Part shown: positions 31,536-42,264 of the stretch, piece after piece
How the letters are laid out: each line of letters starts with the position of its first letter
Numbering within the stretch: position 1 is the first letter of the stretch
DNA from: Chlorokybus atmophyticus
Taxonomy: Eukaryota; Streptophyta; Chlorokybophyceae; Chlorokybales; Chlorokybaceae
Assembly (NCBI GenBank): GCA_009103225.1
Contig: RHPI01001052.1
Span: 149,514-193,599, forward strand
Direction: 5' to 3'
Length of the DNA stretch: 44,086 bases
The notes under the pieces: generated by a model
The model's input: the letters and a program-made list of their open reading frames with translations, nothing else
Database searches by the model: none
Told to the model about the DNA's origin: nothing
Program-made: the position numbers and the translations under genes

Positions 31536-32760
31536 TCAGCTTCTTCGTCCTCTGCTCGTTGCATGGCTAAGGCTAACGCTTGCCCAGTGACTGGGGGTTG
31601 GAGGGACCATTGTTGCTGAGGCAGTAGCCGCTGGGCTATACGTCGGTGCAGGTGCTATGGTGTTGGCAAGCTCGCCATAACCATCGATTCTATGCAGCTC
31701 AGCAATGGACTTCCACACATCGTGTGTAACGAGAAGGTACATAAAATTACCACAAATCGACCATAAAAGCACCAAGCCTTTTATGGTCGAGTGGGCTGTG
31801 ACATTAATCGTTAGAGCTTGAGACTCGGGTTCGATTTCTGCCTTGCACACGAATTCCACGATCGTTGTTTCTCGATCTAGTAATATCGTAGATGGTTACT
31901 TCATAAGTGCCATTATCGATCGGTCGCGACTTGTCTAATGGGTGTCGCGCTGGCATTCAGCTAGCGCGGCAGGACGCGACCTACCTGTCGCGATGCGACC
32001 GGTGGGGCCGGCAGCAGCGCACTATGCGCGCGTTGATCGGTATGGGCCTAAATGGCCGGTTCTTGGATGTGGGCCGATCACCGACCCTAACAAACCCCTT
32101 GGGTGATTCCCCAACTTAGCGTGGGCAACTGCCGAGGACGTCAGCGTGCTTAAACTGGGGGGGAATGCAATGGGAAGGTACATTTGATTACCACAAATCG
32201 TCCATTAAAGCACCAAGCCGTTTATGGTCGAGTGGGCTGTAACATCGTGTGCCTCATGATCAAGGTACTGCGCCATGATACGGAATGACACCTCATCTGA
32301 CCAGTCCTTGTTCTTGAGGGCTTGCTGCCGCATCTTGTAGTGGAACTTGATGATGAACTCATCATTTGGTGTGGTGCCTGTGCGTCCGGAGAAGCGCAGA
32401 GAGTTGGTTGCTGGTGGGCTCCACTTCTTCGTCATCGTTGTTTGAAGGAGGTGAAGCAGCTTGATGGCAAGGAGTGAAGTGGGAGGAGGTGAAGCCGGAG
32501 ACGAGAGACGGGGCGTGAGCCTCTGCTGCTACGGTAACTGCCTCCTTCACTTGCTCGTTTGTAGGTGAGGTTGAAGGTCGGGCTCCAGCTGCTAAGGTCC
32601 CCCTAATGGCAAGGACTGAAGTGGGAGGAGGTGAAGCCGACGACGGGGTGCGAGCCTTTGCTGCTACAATAACTACCTTCTGCACTTGCTCGTTCGTAGG
32701 TGAGGTTGGAGGTCGGCTCCACCTGCTAAGGTCCCCCTCGTCTATTGACAAGAACAGGCT
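31536..32760 (-). pseudogene. gag N-terminal part, interrupted by family B insertion
   Basis: From about 32,751 a Pro/Ser/Ala-rich start contains two copies of a roughly 42-residue repeat (SPTNEQV.K.V.VAA.A..PS). Then comes NSLRFSGRTGTTPNDEFIIK and KNKDWSDEVSFRIMAQYLDH, a capsid-type sequence. The frame is cut by the insert at 31727-32241 and resumes with VWKSIAELHRIDGYGELANT. No ATG is visible at the start of the open frame, so the true start lies upstream or is lost. Confidence 0.72.
31727..32241. mobile_element. short tRNA-like element with terminal direct repeats (family B)
   Basis: This 515-bp insert lies between perfect 10-bp target duplications ACATCGTGTG (31717-31726 and 32242-32251). 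Removing it and one copy fuses the gag frame exactly (YLDHEAHD then VWKSIAEL). Its first about 68 bases (31733-31800) recur at the end (32174-32241), so it is about 1.16 copies of a 441-bp unit. A perfect A-box match TGGTCGAGTGG (31784-31794) and B-box-like GGTTCGATTTC (31828-31838) give a tRNA-like Pol III promoter. The sequence is not obviously related to family A although the architecture is the same. No ORF. Confidence 0.85.
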
Positions 32761-33730
32761 GGGCCTGCTTATACAGCTGATGCAAAGGTAAAAGTAAATG
32801 AAGGGTAGAGTGTTTGTGCTCTACATGGTTATCTCAATGCCGCTACCTCTCACCGCACTAGTGCTCGTGCACACTATGTGATGACAGTGATAATGATGCA
32901 CGAGGATGTATCATACTGCCAGCTGGGCTGCACTTCATGTGTGCAGGCTGCAATGCAGGTGTGCAGGATGCAACCACACTCACTTTAGCAAAGAGGGTGA
33001 CACTGTGTAAACAAGGCACTACTATAGGTAGTGCTGTTTACACACTTCATTGCGTGAGTGGAAAATGTGTTACACTGTTAGGTGAGGTGAGTGGGCAAGC
33101 AAAACGTGGATGCTATGCCCGCACTGACGCCAACAAGCACACCGCGACCTAGCGCACCAAGCTCACAGCAGCGACAAGCACGGTGCACACGAGCATGCAC
33201 AGACTCTCACATGGTGAGGGGATTTTTGGTAACCAGGACGGCGTGTTCGTAGTTCAAGTCGCTTTACAAGCTCCTAGCTTTCTTGCTCACATTGTCACTA
33301 ACTGATTCGGTGAACACCTCGACTTCTTATACAAGTCGAAGTATGATTGTGCAGAACACAAGCTAACAGTCATATCGGGGCCATTCCCACTAGAAAATCT
33401 CCCTCGACATAGAACATAACACGTAACTGAATTCACAGCTGAGACAGCTACGTGCGGTGCCTATGTGGGCTATGGCAATGAGCTAGTCCAAGGTCATGAT
33501 CTAGCTACTGGTCAATGATGCGCATGGGTTTGTATGCTGATAGTTTGGGCGAGGGTCTTGATGTAAGCATGCCCAATGCAGGCTGGCACACGAGGACAAT
33601 GGGCATAACAAAGGTCCATATATAGGGCGCTGCTTACGGGAGGCCTTGCTAGCATGGCAGTAATTCTGCGAGTCTACTATGGTCCTATCCTGTTGGGTGG
33701 AGTTAGAGTGCAAGCTACCATGGGCGACTA
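32761..33730. other. no gene recognised
   Basis: About 1 kb with only short ORFs of no recognisable family. It may contain the unrecognised end of the gypsy element. A short near-duplicate GTGTGCAGG(C/A)TGCAA occurs at about 32,939 and 32,959. Confidence 0.4.
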
Positions 33731-33737
33731 ACCCACC

Positions 33738-33917
33738 CCCGAATGGGCATTTACACACCACAAAGATGTGCATGAGTTTGCGATCTTCATTGCGGCTACC
33801 ATTGTCAACCTAGTGCATCGTGGAGCCGCACAAGAGTGTGTCACACCCCCCCTCATGGTGAGCCCACTCAGCGTGGTCGATAATGGTCGCAAACTGCGCC
33901 TCATCATGGACTTGTGA
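33738..33917 (+). pseudogene. reverse transcriptase fragment, DIRS-like
   Basis: One frame reads EWAFTHHKDVHEFAIFIAAT, then NLVHRGAAQECVTPPLMVSP and LSVVDNGRKLRLIMDL before a TGA. The segment PLSVVDNGRKLRLIMDL matches the finger region of reverse transcriptases of the DIRS/Ngaro type (consensus like PLsVV..gkkRlilDlr.lN). Only this small part of the domain is present, and it runs straight into the repeat at 33,960. Confidence 0.62.
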
Positions 33918-33954
33918 CATGGTGGAGGTCCTCCTTCGTCCACACCTCCTCGCC

Positions 33955-34160
33955 AGTAAACCACACTCGCCACCCGCGCCAAGGATGGCGCCGCCGTGCT
34001 AGGGTTTAAGCGGTTGGATGCGAAACTTTTAACTCACACAAGTCATGCCTAGTGAGTGCTTATGCCCACAGTCCAAAAGGCATACAGGGCACAAGCGTCT
34101 CATGACTCATTAACAAGTTCTTGAGTTCATGGGCGCGCATACACTTGCATTCCATGCGCT
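33955..34160 (-). repeat. terminal-repeat copy, inverted relative to those at 35.8 and 36.25 kb
   Basis: This block is the approximate reverse complement of 36,257-36,450. Shared landmarks are CCAAGGATGGCGCCGCCG, CTAGGGTTTAAGCG, CACAAGCGTCTCATGACTCATTAAC and TTGAGTTCATGGGCGCGCAT. With the copies to the right it makes an inverted-repeat pair around 2.1 kb of AT-rich DNA. Confidence 0.8.
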
Positions 34161-35760
34161 TTATGCACTCGTATACCCACAATTGGTATCTTTGTCAACC
34201 AGGCATGGTTCAAGTTGCATATCAAAGGCGACGTAATGTCTTGTGCATAACCATCTATGCGCGAACGTGGTTAACAACAAATAAAATGTCTCTTGCTTAA
34301 ACACGTTATGCGGTTGGTGGTTGAGTAAATTTTTGGAAGAACCGGGTAGTACAGCAAACACGTATGTTGCGCACTGCCATATGTATTTTTACTTGCACCA
34401 CGGCATACGCATAACTTGTTTCCGCAACACATATATCCTCATTATTTCTTTACAGAGTATATGCAATACACATGCACCTTGCTTACTACTTATTGTATTG
34501 ATCTTATCACTATTAAGCGTGACATTACAAAGCCCACGCACTACCCATGGATCCGAATGGCACCTCATTTGCGGAATAAAAACCGAATTATTGATTGTGG
34601 TGGCCATATGTGCTTTAAAATACTAATGCGTTGACCCGTGGCACAACCACGGGTACTATGACATACATCTTGCTAGATATGATGTGTGCATTTGTGGTTG
34701 ATTGCATGCATGCGCAACACAACTGTGCATCATCAGGTTACATTCAATCTGATACTTATATCTATTATTCAATACATGTTAAGATAATTATAATACTAAT
34801 TAGAAGCGATGATTTATGTATGTGTTTTTCAACCAATGTTTACACATCATGGTGCATGAACAATGATAAATGATGTTTGCATGTATATCTTGTGGCACGA
34901 TGGCATTGCGAAAAATTACATCATAGTAGCATTAACAATATACGTATCCAATTCAAGCGTTGCTTGACAGAACCTTTGTGTATGCAATGTTTTTTGTGTA
35001 CACCACCTGGCCTCTTTTATTCTATACATTCTTTGTAAATAGTATGCACACTCTCGCTCTGCTAACCACGCGCAACAACGCCACATACGGCTGCCCGTGT
35101 GTAAATACATGCTCAGGCAGGTAGACTCTCACTTTGCGTAAGGTATAGCGTTGCAACTTGTTGAGAATCATGGTGAAAGCTGCGTGTCACATTTTTTGGG
35201 AATTGTCTATGCCTTGCCGTAAGCAGCACACCCTTCACATTAAGGGCGATGATAGTCAGGCAAAGAATGAACACTCCTTTGCCTGCAGTCGATCTCGTAA
35301 CAACCTTACCATACATCACATGCAGCATGAGGCCTTTACGATGAGACGTGTCTCGCCAGCCCATCAATCTATAAAATATTTGCAGCAACATGATTAGACT
35401 GCCAATCTATAGATGCAGTTCATGTGAAGGTAAGTCAGACGCCATGATGCTATCAAAATTCATAATGAGATGATGGTTCACTTGCTCATCTTGTAGCATA
35501 GAGTCAGCACTGCGATATACTATCTCCTAATCTGCATATTATAGCAAGTTAGTAACCAGCTACAGATACATTTGGGATATTCATATACAATGTCAATGCA
35601 TTTGTCACCATGTGGGCCACCGACTTATACCATCTCTTAAATGCGCCATCATAAGCATATTGATCTCGTTAACAGTTACATGTTTGTGCGTGGGGATTGC
35701 TTATTGATGGCGTACTTAGCTAGAACTTTCGTGGGTTGGTTATGTAATTTATTATACATG
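34161..35760. other. AT-rich island without genes
   Basis: The base composition drops clearly in GC compared with both sides. All ORFs are short and show no family signatures. A perfect 8-bp hairpin, ACCCGTGG / CCACGGGT with loop CACAA, lies at 34634-34654. I see no organelle gene in it. Confidence 0.6.
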
Positions 35761-35765
35761 TCTAT

Positions 35766-36000
35766 ATGAGTTCATGAAGCGCATGGAGTGCGCGCCCATG
35801 CACTCGTTTAAACATGTATAGTGAATCAAAAACTCTTAATGAGTTATTAACTAATGAGGTAATGAGTTATGAGACTCTTGTGGGCCTGTTGTGCCCCAAG
35901 CACTTGGGGGGCACAAGCACCTACCAGGCATGCATTGTGAATTATAAGCTCCTTATCTAGTCGCTTAAAACCCTAGCATAGCGACGCCATTTATGAAGTG
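35766..36000 (+). repeat. terminal-repeat copy of the DIRS-like family
   Basis: It shares ATGAGTTCATGAAGCGCATG, TGCGCGCCCATG, AATGAGTTATGAGACTCTTG, AAGCTCCTTATCTAG and AAACCCTAGC with the copy at 36,257, in the same orientation, with small indels. A short coding remnant downstream (AIDKSKTKEARDFCTKYEEV, 36,070-36,150) ends in a stop. Confidence 0.8.
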
Positions 36001-36256
36001 GGTGGCGAGTGTGTTGACTTTGTGGGTGTACAAGCTCTCAAGCCTTAACCATTGCACCGCCAGCCGCAGCGCCATCGACAAGTCGAAGACCAAAGAAGCG
36101 CGTGACTTTTGCACCAAATATGAAGAAGTAGTACCCATAGTCGTCGCCTAGCACCCTTGTGTGCGGACTTGTCTATAGATCAGGCTGTATCTATACACTT
36201 GCACATGTGTGCACACGTGTCATAATGCACTTGAGTGCTAGGCATAGCCACCATGA

Positions 36257-36450
36257 TATGAGTTCATGAAGCGCATGAAATGCGCGCCCATGAACTCAAG
36301 AACTTAAGAACTCGTTAATGAGTTATGAGACTCTTGTGCCCTTAGTGCCTTGGGCACTTGGGCACAAGGACTCACCAGATGTGAGTTGTGAGTCACAAGC
36401 TCCTTATCTAGGCGCTTGAAACCCTAGCGCGGCGGCGCCATCCTTGGCGA
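36257..36450 (+). repeat. terminal-repeat copy preceding the gag-like ORF
   Basis: A copy of the same repeat placed directly upstream of the gag-like ORF, as an element's left terminal repeat would be. It contains internal short palindromic stretches such as GAGTTCATG...CATGAACTC and GTGCCTTGGGCACTTGGGCAC. Confidence 0.8.
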
Positions 36451-36528
36451 GGGTGGCGAGGGTGGTTTGGAGGAAGGATAGGCGGTCGACCTCCATGACC
36501 ACCACACGGGTAAAAAGTGCTCGTGGCA

Positions 36529-37147
36529 ATGGATCAGGACGTGGAAGCCATGGCCAAGGCGACTAGGCTTGCCGCCAATAGGTTGGCGCGGGCTACCAGT
36601 CCGCGTCGCCACACCTTGAGTGAGGAGGAGGAGAGAAGAGCGGCGAGTGAGGAGAGAAGGGTGCGCCCCCCCCGTGGAGGTGGGAGAAGGGGAGGTGAAC
36701 AAGGAGGGTGATGGTGACGATGACGAGGACGAAAATGATGAGGAACCGCCCGTCGTCATTTACAAGCGAAAAAAGAGGGAGGCAAGCCCGCTCTCCAACG
36801 CTTCCACCCCGTCCATGACACCCACGGAGGCTATGGCGAGGAGATTGGAGGAGTTGGAGGCGGAAAACATGCGCCTTAAGCGTGGGAAGGCGCCCGCCAT
36901 CCCTCATAATGAGCCCGTCGATGAGCCCAACCACCCGCTACTCATGAGCATCCTTCGCCGCGACAAAGGCGACTCCACTACACCCGATGCTCGTGCGGAG
37001 GCATTGGCCATTCGCTTCAGCGATCCCGCGGTCCCTTGGAAGGAGAACATGAAAAAGCGGGCTCGGCAACACATCGATGCGGCGGCTTACATTGCCTCGG
37101 CGGCGGTCTCCTTCGATTGGATGCCCTCTCACACGGATGACGTTTAA
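36529..37147 (+). pseudogene. gag-like protein of a DIRS-like or related retroelement, one frameshift
   Basis: The start ATG gives MDQDVEAMAKATRLAANRLA, and the frame continues into RRVRPP. A frame change at a C8 homopolymer (about 36,664-36,671) then leads to VEVGEGEV, an acidic run, VVIYKRKKREASPLSNASTP, a leucine-zipper-like MARRLEELEAENMRLKRGKA and a C-terminal helical domain up to the stop at 37145-37147. The homopolymer could be a sequencing error, in which case the ORF is intact at about 206 residues. Charged coiled-coil proteins of this type are usual as the first ORF of DIRS-like elements. No zinc knuckle is seen. Confidence 0.5.
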
Positions 37148-37900
37148 GGACCAAGTATGGTCCTTTCACGGACCCCCAGGACCATGCCTGGTCCGCGGGG
37201 GACGGACCGTGCATGGTCCGTTCGGGGTCCCGAATCCTAGTGCGCAGTCACGCACCGGATGTGATGCGTGGCTGGACCAGACATATTATTAGTCCTACTA
37301 GCCGCGAAAGGCCAGACCATACACGGTTTGCAGCCCGACCAGGCATATTGCCGGTCCGACTATCAATGGGTCGGACCATGCGTGGTCTGACGGACCATGC
37401 GTGGTCTGGACCACAATAATGCCGGACCATATGTGTTGCGGTGAATGAAATCGATGGGACTGGTCCGAACCACACTGATTGGGCGGACCGTTGCTAGTGC
37501 ACGCTCAGCTTATCGGTCATTTTACACAAGTAGCACGCACCATACATGGTCTGCCGCCTTAACAAGCTCTTACTGGTCCAGATGCTAACAAATTGCGGAC
37601 CATTCATCCTTAATCTAACCAAGCAGCTATTGGTCCAAATTGTCGTATACTTGCGGACCCTATATGGTCCTTGACTTAACCAAGCTCTTCCTGGTCTGAA
37701 GGTCTGGGAGAGTACGGACAATTCATGGTCCTTATCTAAGCAAGCAGTTATTGATCCACATTGTATCGTATGATTGCGGACCCTACATGGTCCTTGACTT
37801 AACCAAGCTCTTCCTGGTCCGAAGGTCTGGGAGAGTACGAACCATGCATGGTTATAGGTTGGTCCGCAGAACAGTGATTGGGACCATCGCTGATACACGC
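37148..37900. repeat. field of GGACCATGCATGGTCC-type palindromes with 125-bp tandem units
   Basis: The half-site GGACCA or its complement TGGTCC occurs every 15-40 bases, often paired as a palindrome (GGACCAAGTATGGTCC, GGACCATGCCTGGTCC, GGACCGTGCATGGTCC). From about 37,545 there are three diverged tandem units of roughly 125 bp. The last two share CTTGACTTAACCAAGCTCTT and GGTCTGGGAGAGTACG, at about 37,669-37,718 and 37,794-37,840. Arrays like this are typical of subterminal binding sites in DNA transposons; that role is inferred. Confidence 0.85.
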
Positions 37901-38212
37901 TCAGCTCCTTGACAGTCGCACCATGCATGATGCGACTGTCAAGAATAAGTCTTCATGGCAGCCTCTAGTAACCGTCGATCCAAGCTTATTAAACGGTGTG
38001 CAGTTACTCCATAGAGTTAAGCACCTTGCATGGTGCGACTGTCAACTCACGTGCATGGGCTCAGAGTACCGTGGACTGTGCAGCAGGGTTTTACCGCTCA
38101 GTGAGGTGGCGCCGGCGGAGGGAGCAGGCGGCGGCGCTCTTGTTGGTGGCGGCGGCGGCGGCGGCGGTGGCGGCGGCCTCTTGAGGGTGTACTTGGTGGC
38201 GGAATGCTGGCG
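37900..38212. repeat. GACTGTCA inverted motifs and GGC trinucleotide run
   Basis: CTTGACAGTCGCACCATGCA and its near mirror GATGCGACTGTCAAG at 37,908-37,943 form an imperfect inverted repeat. GCGACTGTCAACTCACG follows near 38,034. A GGC/GGT run lies at about 38,144-38,180. This looks like the 5' subterminal region of the transposase gene downstream. Confidence 0.6.
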
Positions 38213-40319
38213 CAATATCGATGGCGAGCAAAAAAGCTGTAAAGTTTGCCAAGGACATTAGTATCAAGCTGGGAATCAACTTGTAACCAGCCGATAAGAG
38301 GAACACCAGTTGTAGGCACCACCGTCGCAGCCAACAGAGTTCCCTACTCATGCCGGAGCAAGCGGCTGATGTGCATGCCACCTGTTATCGTTGCTTTGAC
38401 AGCCTTCACCAGTAATATGTCCTTCACATGCTAGGAGACTGTCAATAAACTGCACGTGCACTAGCTGCCTTGCTGTGTATTGCTGGCAGTTGATGGTGCC
38501 AGTGCATATGGTCTTATTGCTGGATTTCTGTAGGCCTCCCGCAAATCAACATCCGACTGTCCATGTGGCCGGCATCACTACCAGTGGAGTGGCAGCCACA
38601 CTTCACCCAAGGCAACAGCCGACTGTTGATGTTGCCAGCACTAGTAGTGACGCAACAGCTCCACTGCAATTCAATCGACAGTCTGATCCACAGCCGACCA
38701 TCAACATGGCTGGCACCAGCAGTGCTGCCCCTGCTCAGCAACCATGGCAACAATCAGACCTGTAAGAGACTGTTGACATGCCAACCGACGACTTGCATGC
38801 GCTGACTAGTAACGAAGAGGCTATTAAAGAACCCGAGCAGCAAGAAGTCTCCCAGAGGATTTGCTCTTGCCAGAGGTGCCATGGCAAGGTGAGCACTAAT
38901 CATGTTGCTCATGCTCACTCAACATAGCGCGCACGGTTGTTGGACATGCACTGAGGCTGTCCATGCGACTGTTATGTTCGCCCACTGCTATGCGCACGAC
39001 GTTGTGAATGATACTTCATTTGTTGACTGCCCGTTTCTTTTGGCAGTTGATTGACTTGTAGACTGCCGTGGCCCACATGCAACTGGACACGGCGGCGCAA
39101 GAAAGTATGCACCCACCGCCAATGCCTTCAGCACAATGCGATACCCCTCAACCAGGCGTTTCTTGCCAACAACAAACCTCAAAGACACCTACGCAAAAGA
39201 TGCTGGATAAGTTCATGTCACTGCTGACAGAGTTGGAGGACTCTCATGCCCAGCAATCGCTAATCAATAAGGTGCTAAAAATTGTTTTTGGCGCTGAGGA
39301 TTTAATCGCTCAGTTTGCCAAGGAGCCTACTTATGACCACAGTCAGCTGTGAAATGACTCCACGCCTTGCTCGGCCAGCGCAACCCCTCCCAGCCGGCTG
39401 GCATCACGGCTGTCGATGCATTGCTGACTTCCATCGGAATGCCTGAGTCGCAGAGATATACAGCATGCACGAGATGCAGTTATCTCTTTCCAGATGCTTA
39501 CCCATCCGGGTTCGAGGACAGCGAGGACAGCTACGAGGCAGATGACAGTCGCCACAAGCTTGTGAAGTGCTTGTAGAAACAGCCGTGCGGAGGCCAATGC
39601 GGGCGCACGGGCAAGGAGTGCATTGACTTTCTGTACACACCCATTGGTTTAAGGCTCGGTCCGTGGCTGCAAGTACCTTCTAGTGCATATGACAACCTTG
39701 CTGCTTGGCGAGACAAAGACACTTGGCTCAACGTGCTAGCTAACCAGCCCATAGTGCCTCAATGGGAAGATTGGCATGGCAGCAAGTGGAGAGAGCTGTC
39801 TTCTTGGGACTGCATGAAGACCATTCCTCTGCCAAACAAATGCGATTGTGGATGCTACAATGATGACATTGACATGTCCCAGCACAGGGATGGTTATCAG
39901 AAATGGCATTGCAAATGCTCTTGTGACAATGAAGAGGCTGCGCAGCATTGTACTGGAGACCCGCGCAACATTGCGCTCATGCTGCACAGTTATGGTTTCA
40001 GCTGCGCATCAACTACAAAGCGGAGCAGCCTTGTCATAAACGTTGTTGTACTCAACGGAGGCAAGCGCGTCAGCTCACAGGCTTCTTCCATCATGCCCAT
40101 GATGTTTGTCCAAGTTGACGAGCTGCTCGACGCTGATAAAAATTGTCTAAACCCGTTTATGAAGCCCATGCTGGATGAGTTGGAGGATTTGTACGTCATG
40201 GGCTTCCCTACGCACTACGGTTTGGACTGCAGCCAGGTGGACATCAAGCTCCCTCATCGATCAGCCGGTACGCTTGATACATCTGTTCACAAGACCTCGT
40301 GCGCAACGCTGTGTCATGA

Positions 40320-40560
40320 ATGTGACTGTCAACATCGCCTGTCAACTTAATACCCATCGTAATGAATCGAGCAGAGTAAGCATAGTCCATTGAGGGCTGT
40401 CAAAAACGACTGTCACAATCATGCACTTCATTGGTTGCCACCTTTTATAAGTCCATCGAGCGTTGAGAAGACTGTCAATAGCGACTGTCACCAGCGACTA
40501 TCTTTGCAGTGCAGCTGTCTAATGTACGGGACAATCCATGTTGACAGTCGCGGTTGCGTC
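40320..40560. repeat. cluster of GACTGTCA motifs inside a transposase intron
   Basis: Copies on both strands: GTGACTGTCAACATCGCCTG, GGGCTGTCAAAAACGACTGTC, GACTGTCAATAGCGACTGTCA and GTTGACAGTCGCGG. The same octamer recurs in other non-coding parts of this gene (38,428; 42,105-42,135; 42,848; 43,050-43,160) and only rarely in its exons. Confidence 0.75.
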
Positions 40561-42159
40561 CTGCGCGTAGCTTTACACGCGCTGCCCACAAAGCAATGCA
40601 TCCTGATGCAACGGGTTTTGCAGGTGAAAAGCTTTTCTTGAGAGCCATGGTCATGAACATAGCCGGTAACAATCCCGCTCAAAGCGAGATGGGGCAATTC
40701 AAGAATGGCGGCTTATGCGGTTGCAGGGCTTGTTGCCTGCTTGCAACTCATATCCGGTACTCGATCGTCATAAAAAAAGTCACTCAAGATCCCAGCACTG
40801 GCAACGATGTTGTTGAAGAAACTCGGAGCAACAAGACTGATTTCCACTACGCTAGCAGCCGCTACCATAGTCGCCATCCAATTGCCAAAAAACAACAAAG
40901 GCCACATACCAGCTGGCCGATGAAGTTGAAAGCACAAAAGATCTCAATCGCAAGAAAGAAAAAGCCAAGAAGTATGGCGTCAACGGGCTGTCGCCTTTGT
41001 GGAGGCTTTGGCGAATATACAAGTTTAACCCATGCCAGGACATGGTCTTTGATACCATGCACACGCGACTGGCCAAGAGCTTGACAGCCTGAACTCTAAT
41101 GGATGGATGGTGGGGACGAGCAGGTCAGCAAGGCTGAGATTGACAGTCGGCTAATTGTGATGAGAAACGTACGGCCCAGGGAGTTGAGGCATGGTAACTG
41201 CTGGCCACATGGCCTAACCAGTCGCCTTGGATGGTGGAAGGCGCAGGAGCACCAGCTCTTTGTGCGATTTGCTGTGCCTTATGTCTTTCACAAGCTGCTA
41301 CGCGAAGAAAGAAGAGACCTCGTTATGTGCCTCCACATGATATTTCGCTTGTTCTTTGACATTTCGCGCCGCTTGGGTTGAGATTCCGGCCGTCTGGAGC
41401 TCGCTGATGCATTGCTCAGGTGCTGGAAGGTGAACAGTGAGATCTGCTTTGGCACTAACAAGAAGATTCAAGAGCACATTGCGGGAACTTGCCACCTGCT
41501 TGACAACATCCGTCAACATGGCCACCATGATGTGTTCTGGTGCTACGCCTTTGAGCGCTCTGTGAAGCTGTATGTCAACACCCCATCTTATGGTAAAGAC
41601 TACGAGATTAGCTTCATGAAGCGATCTGTCAGGAGATGGTTTGTGCGACTCTTTGGCGCTATGTGTGATGATTAGAGGTCAGGTTTGCTGCTCCACCACA
41701 GAGTCGTCAATGCACTGTCTGCAATCTGTAAAACATAATTCAACGGGTCCACCTGGTATGAGGTGGCTACAATCAGACACGCAGAGGACATATGGGCTCT
41801 TGTGGAAGAATATCCCACCTTGGCACACTCTCAGCACATCAAAGAGAAAGGCATATTGATTGGACGAGGAGCATTCAGTACGTAGGGAACGACGCCTTGT
41901 TCGGACGCATCTGCACACAAGAGAACATTGCCATCCATACCAAGTCGCGGCGGACAGTGCGTGACTACAAAGCCTACATGAGGGACGGCCTGGTATACAG
42001 GTACGTGCTGGCATTGACATCCGTAGAGATGTCCACTTTATGCTGTCCACTACACAGTCTCAACTGTCCATATGGCATTGGCAGTCACACAGACTATCAA
42101 TGTTGGCATTGACAGTCGCAGACTGTCAACGACCGTCAAAGCAACCACTGTTTGCGGTC

Positions 42160-42264
<105 letters not shown>

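Larger units (their letters stand above)
22480..32760 (-). mobile_element. degenerate Ty3/gypsy LTR retrotransposon carrying a DNA methyltransferase
   Basis: Reading the minus strand from 32.76 kb downward: gag N-terminus with repeats, gag, zinc knuckles, a long helical/Ala-Thr-rich section, aspartic protease, cytosine-C5 methyltransferase, reverse transcriptase, RNase H, integrase. Integrase after RNase H is the Ty3/gypsy order. All modules carry stops or frameshifts, so the copy is dead. Boundaries are approximate: I could not find the element's own LTRs, primer-binding site or polypurine tract. The 3-kb stretch between zinc knuckles and protease is unusually long and may hide a second, nested gag (a helical block such as RFKDEFLAGTTLEMRDRLFW near 29,060-29,130). 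Three later insertions lie inside. Confidence 0.9.

Noticed and set aside
34161-35760. Organelle DNA insertion
   Set aside because: It is AT-rich, but I see no recognisable plastid or mitochondrial gene, rRNA or tRNA in it.
37148-37900. CRISPR-like array
   Set aside because: Repeats are short palindromic half-sites with irregular spacing and no conserved spacer length, in a eukaryotic transposon context.
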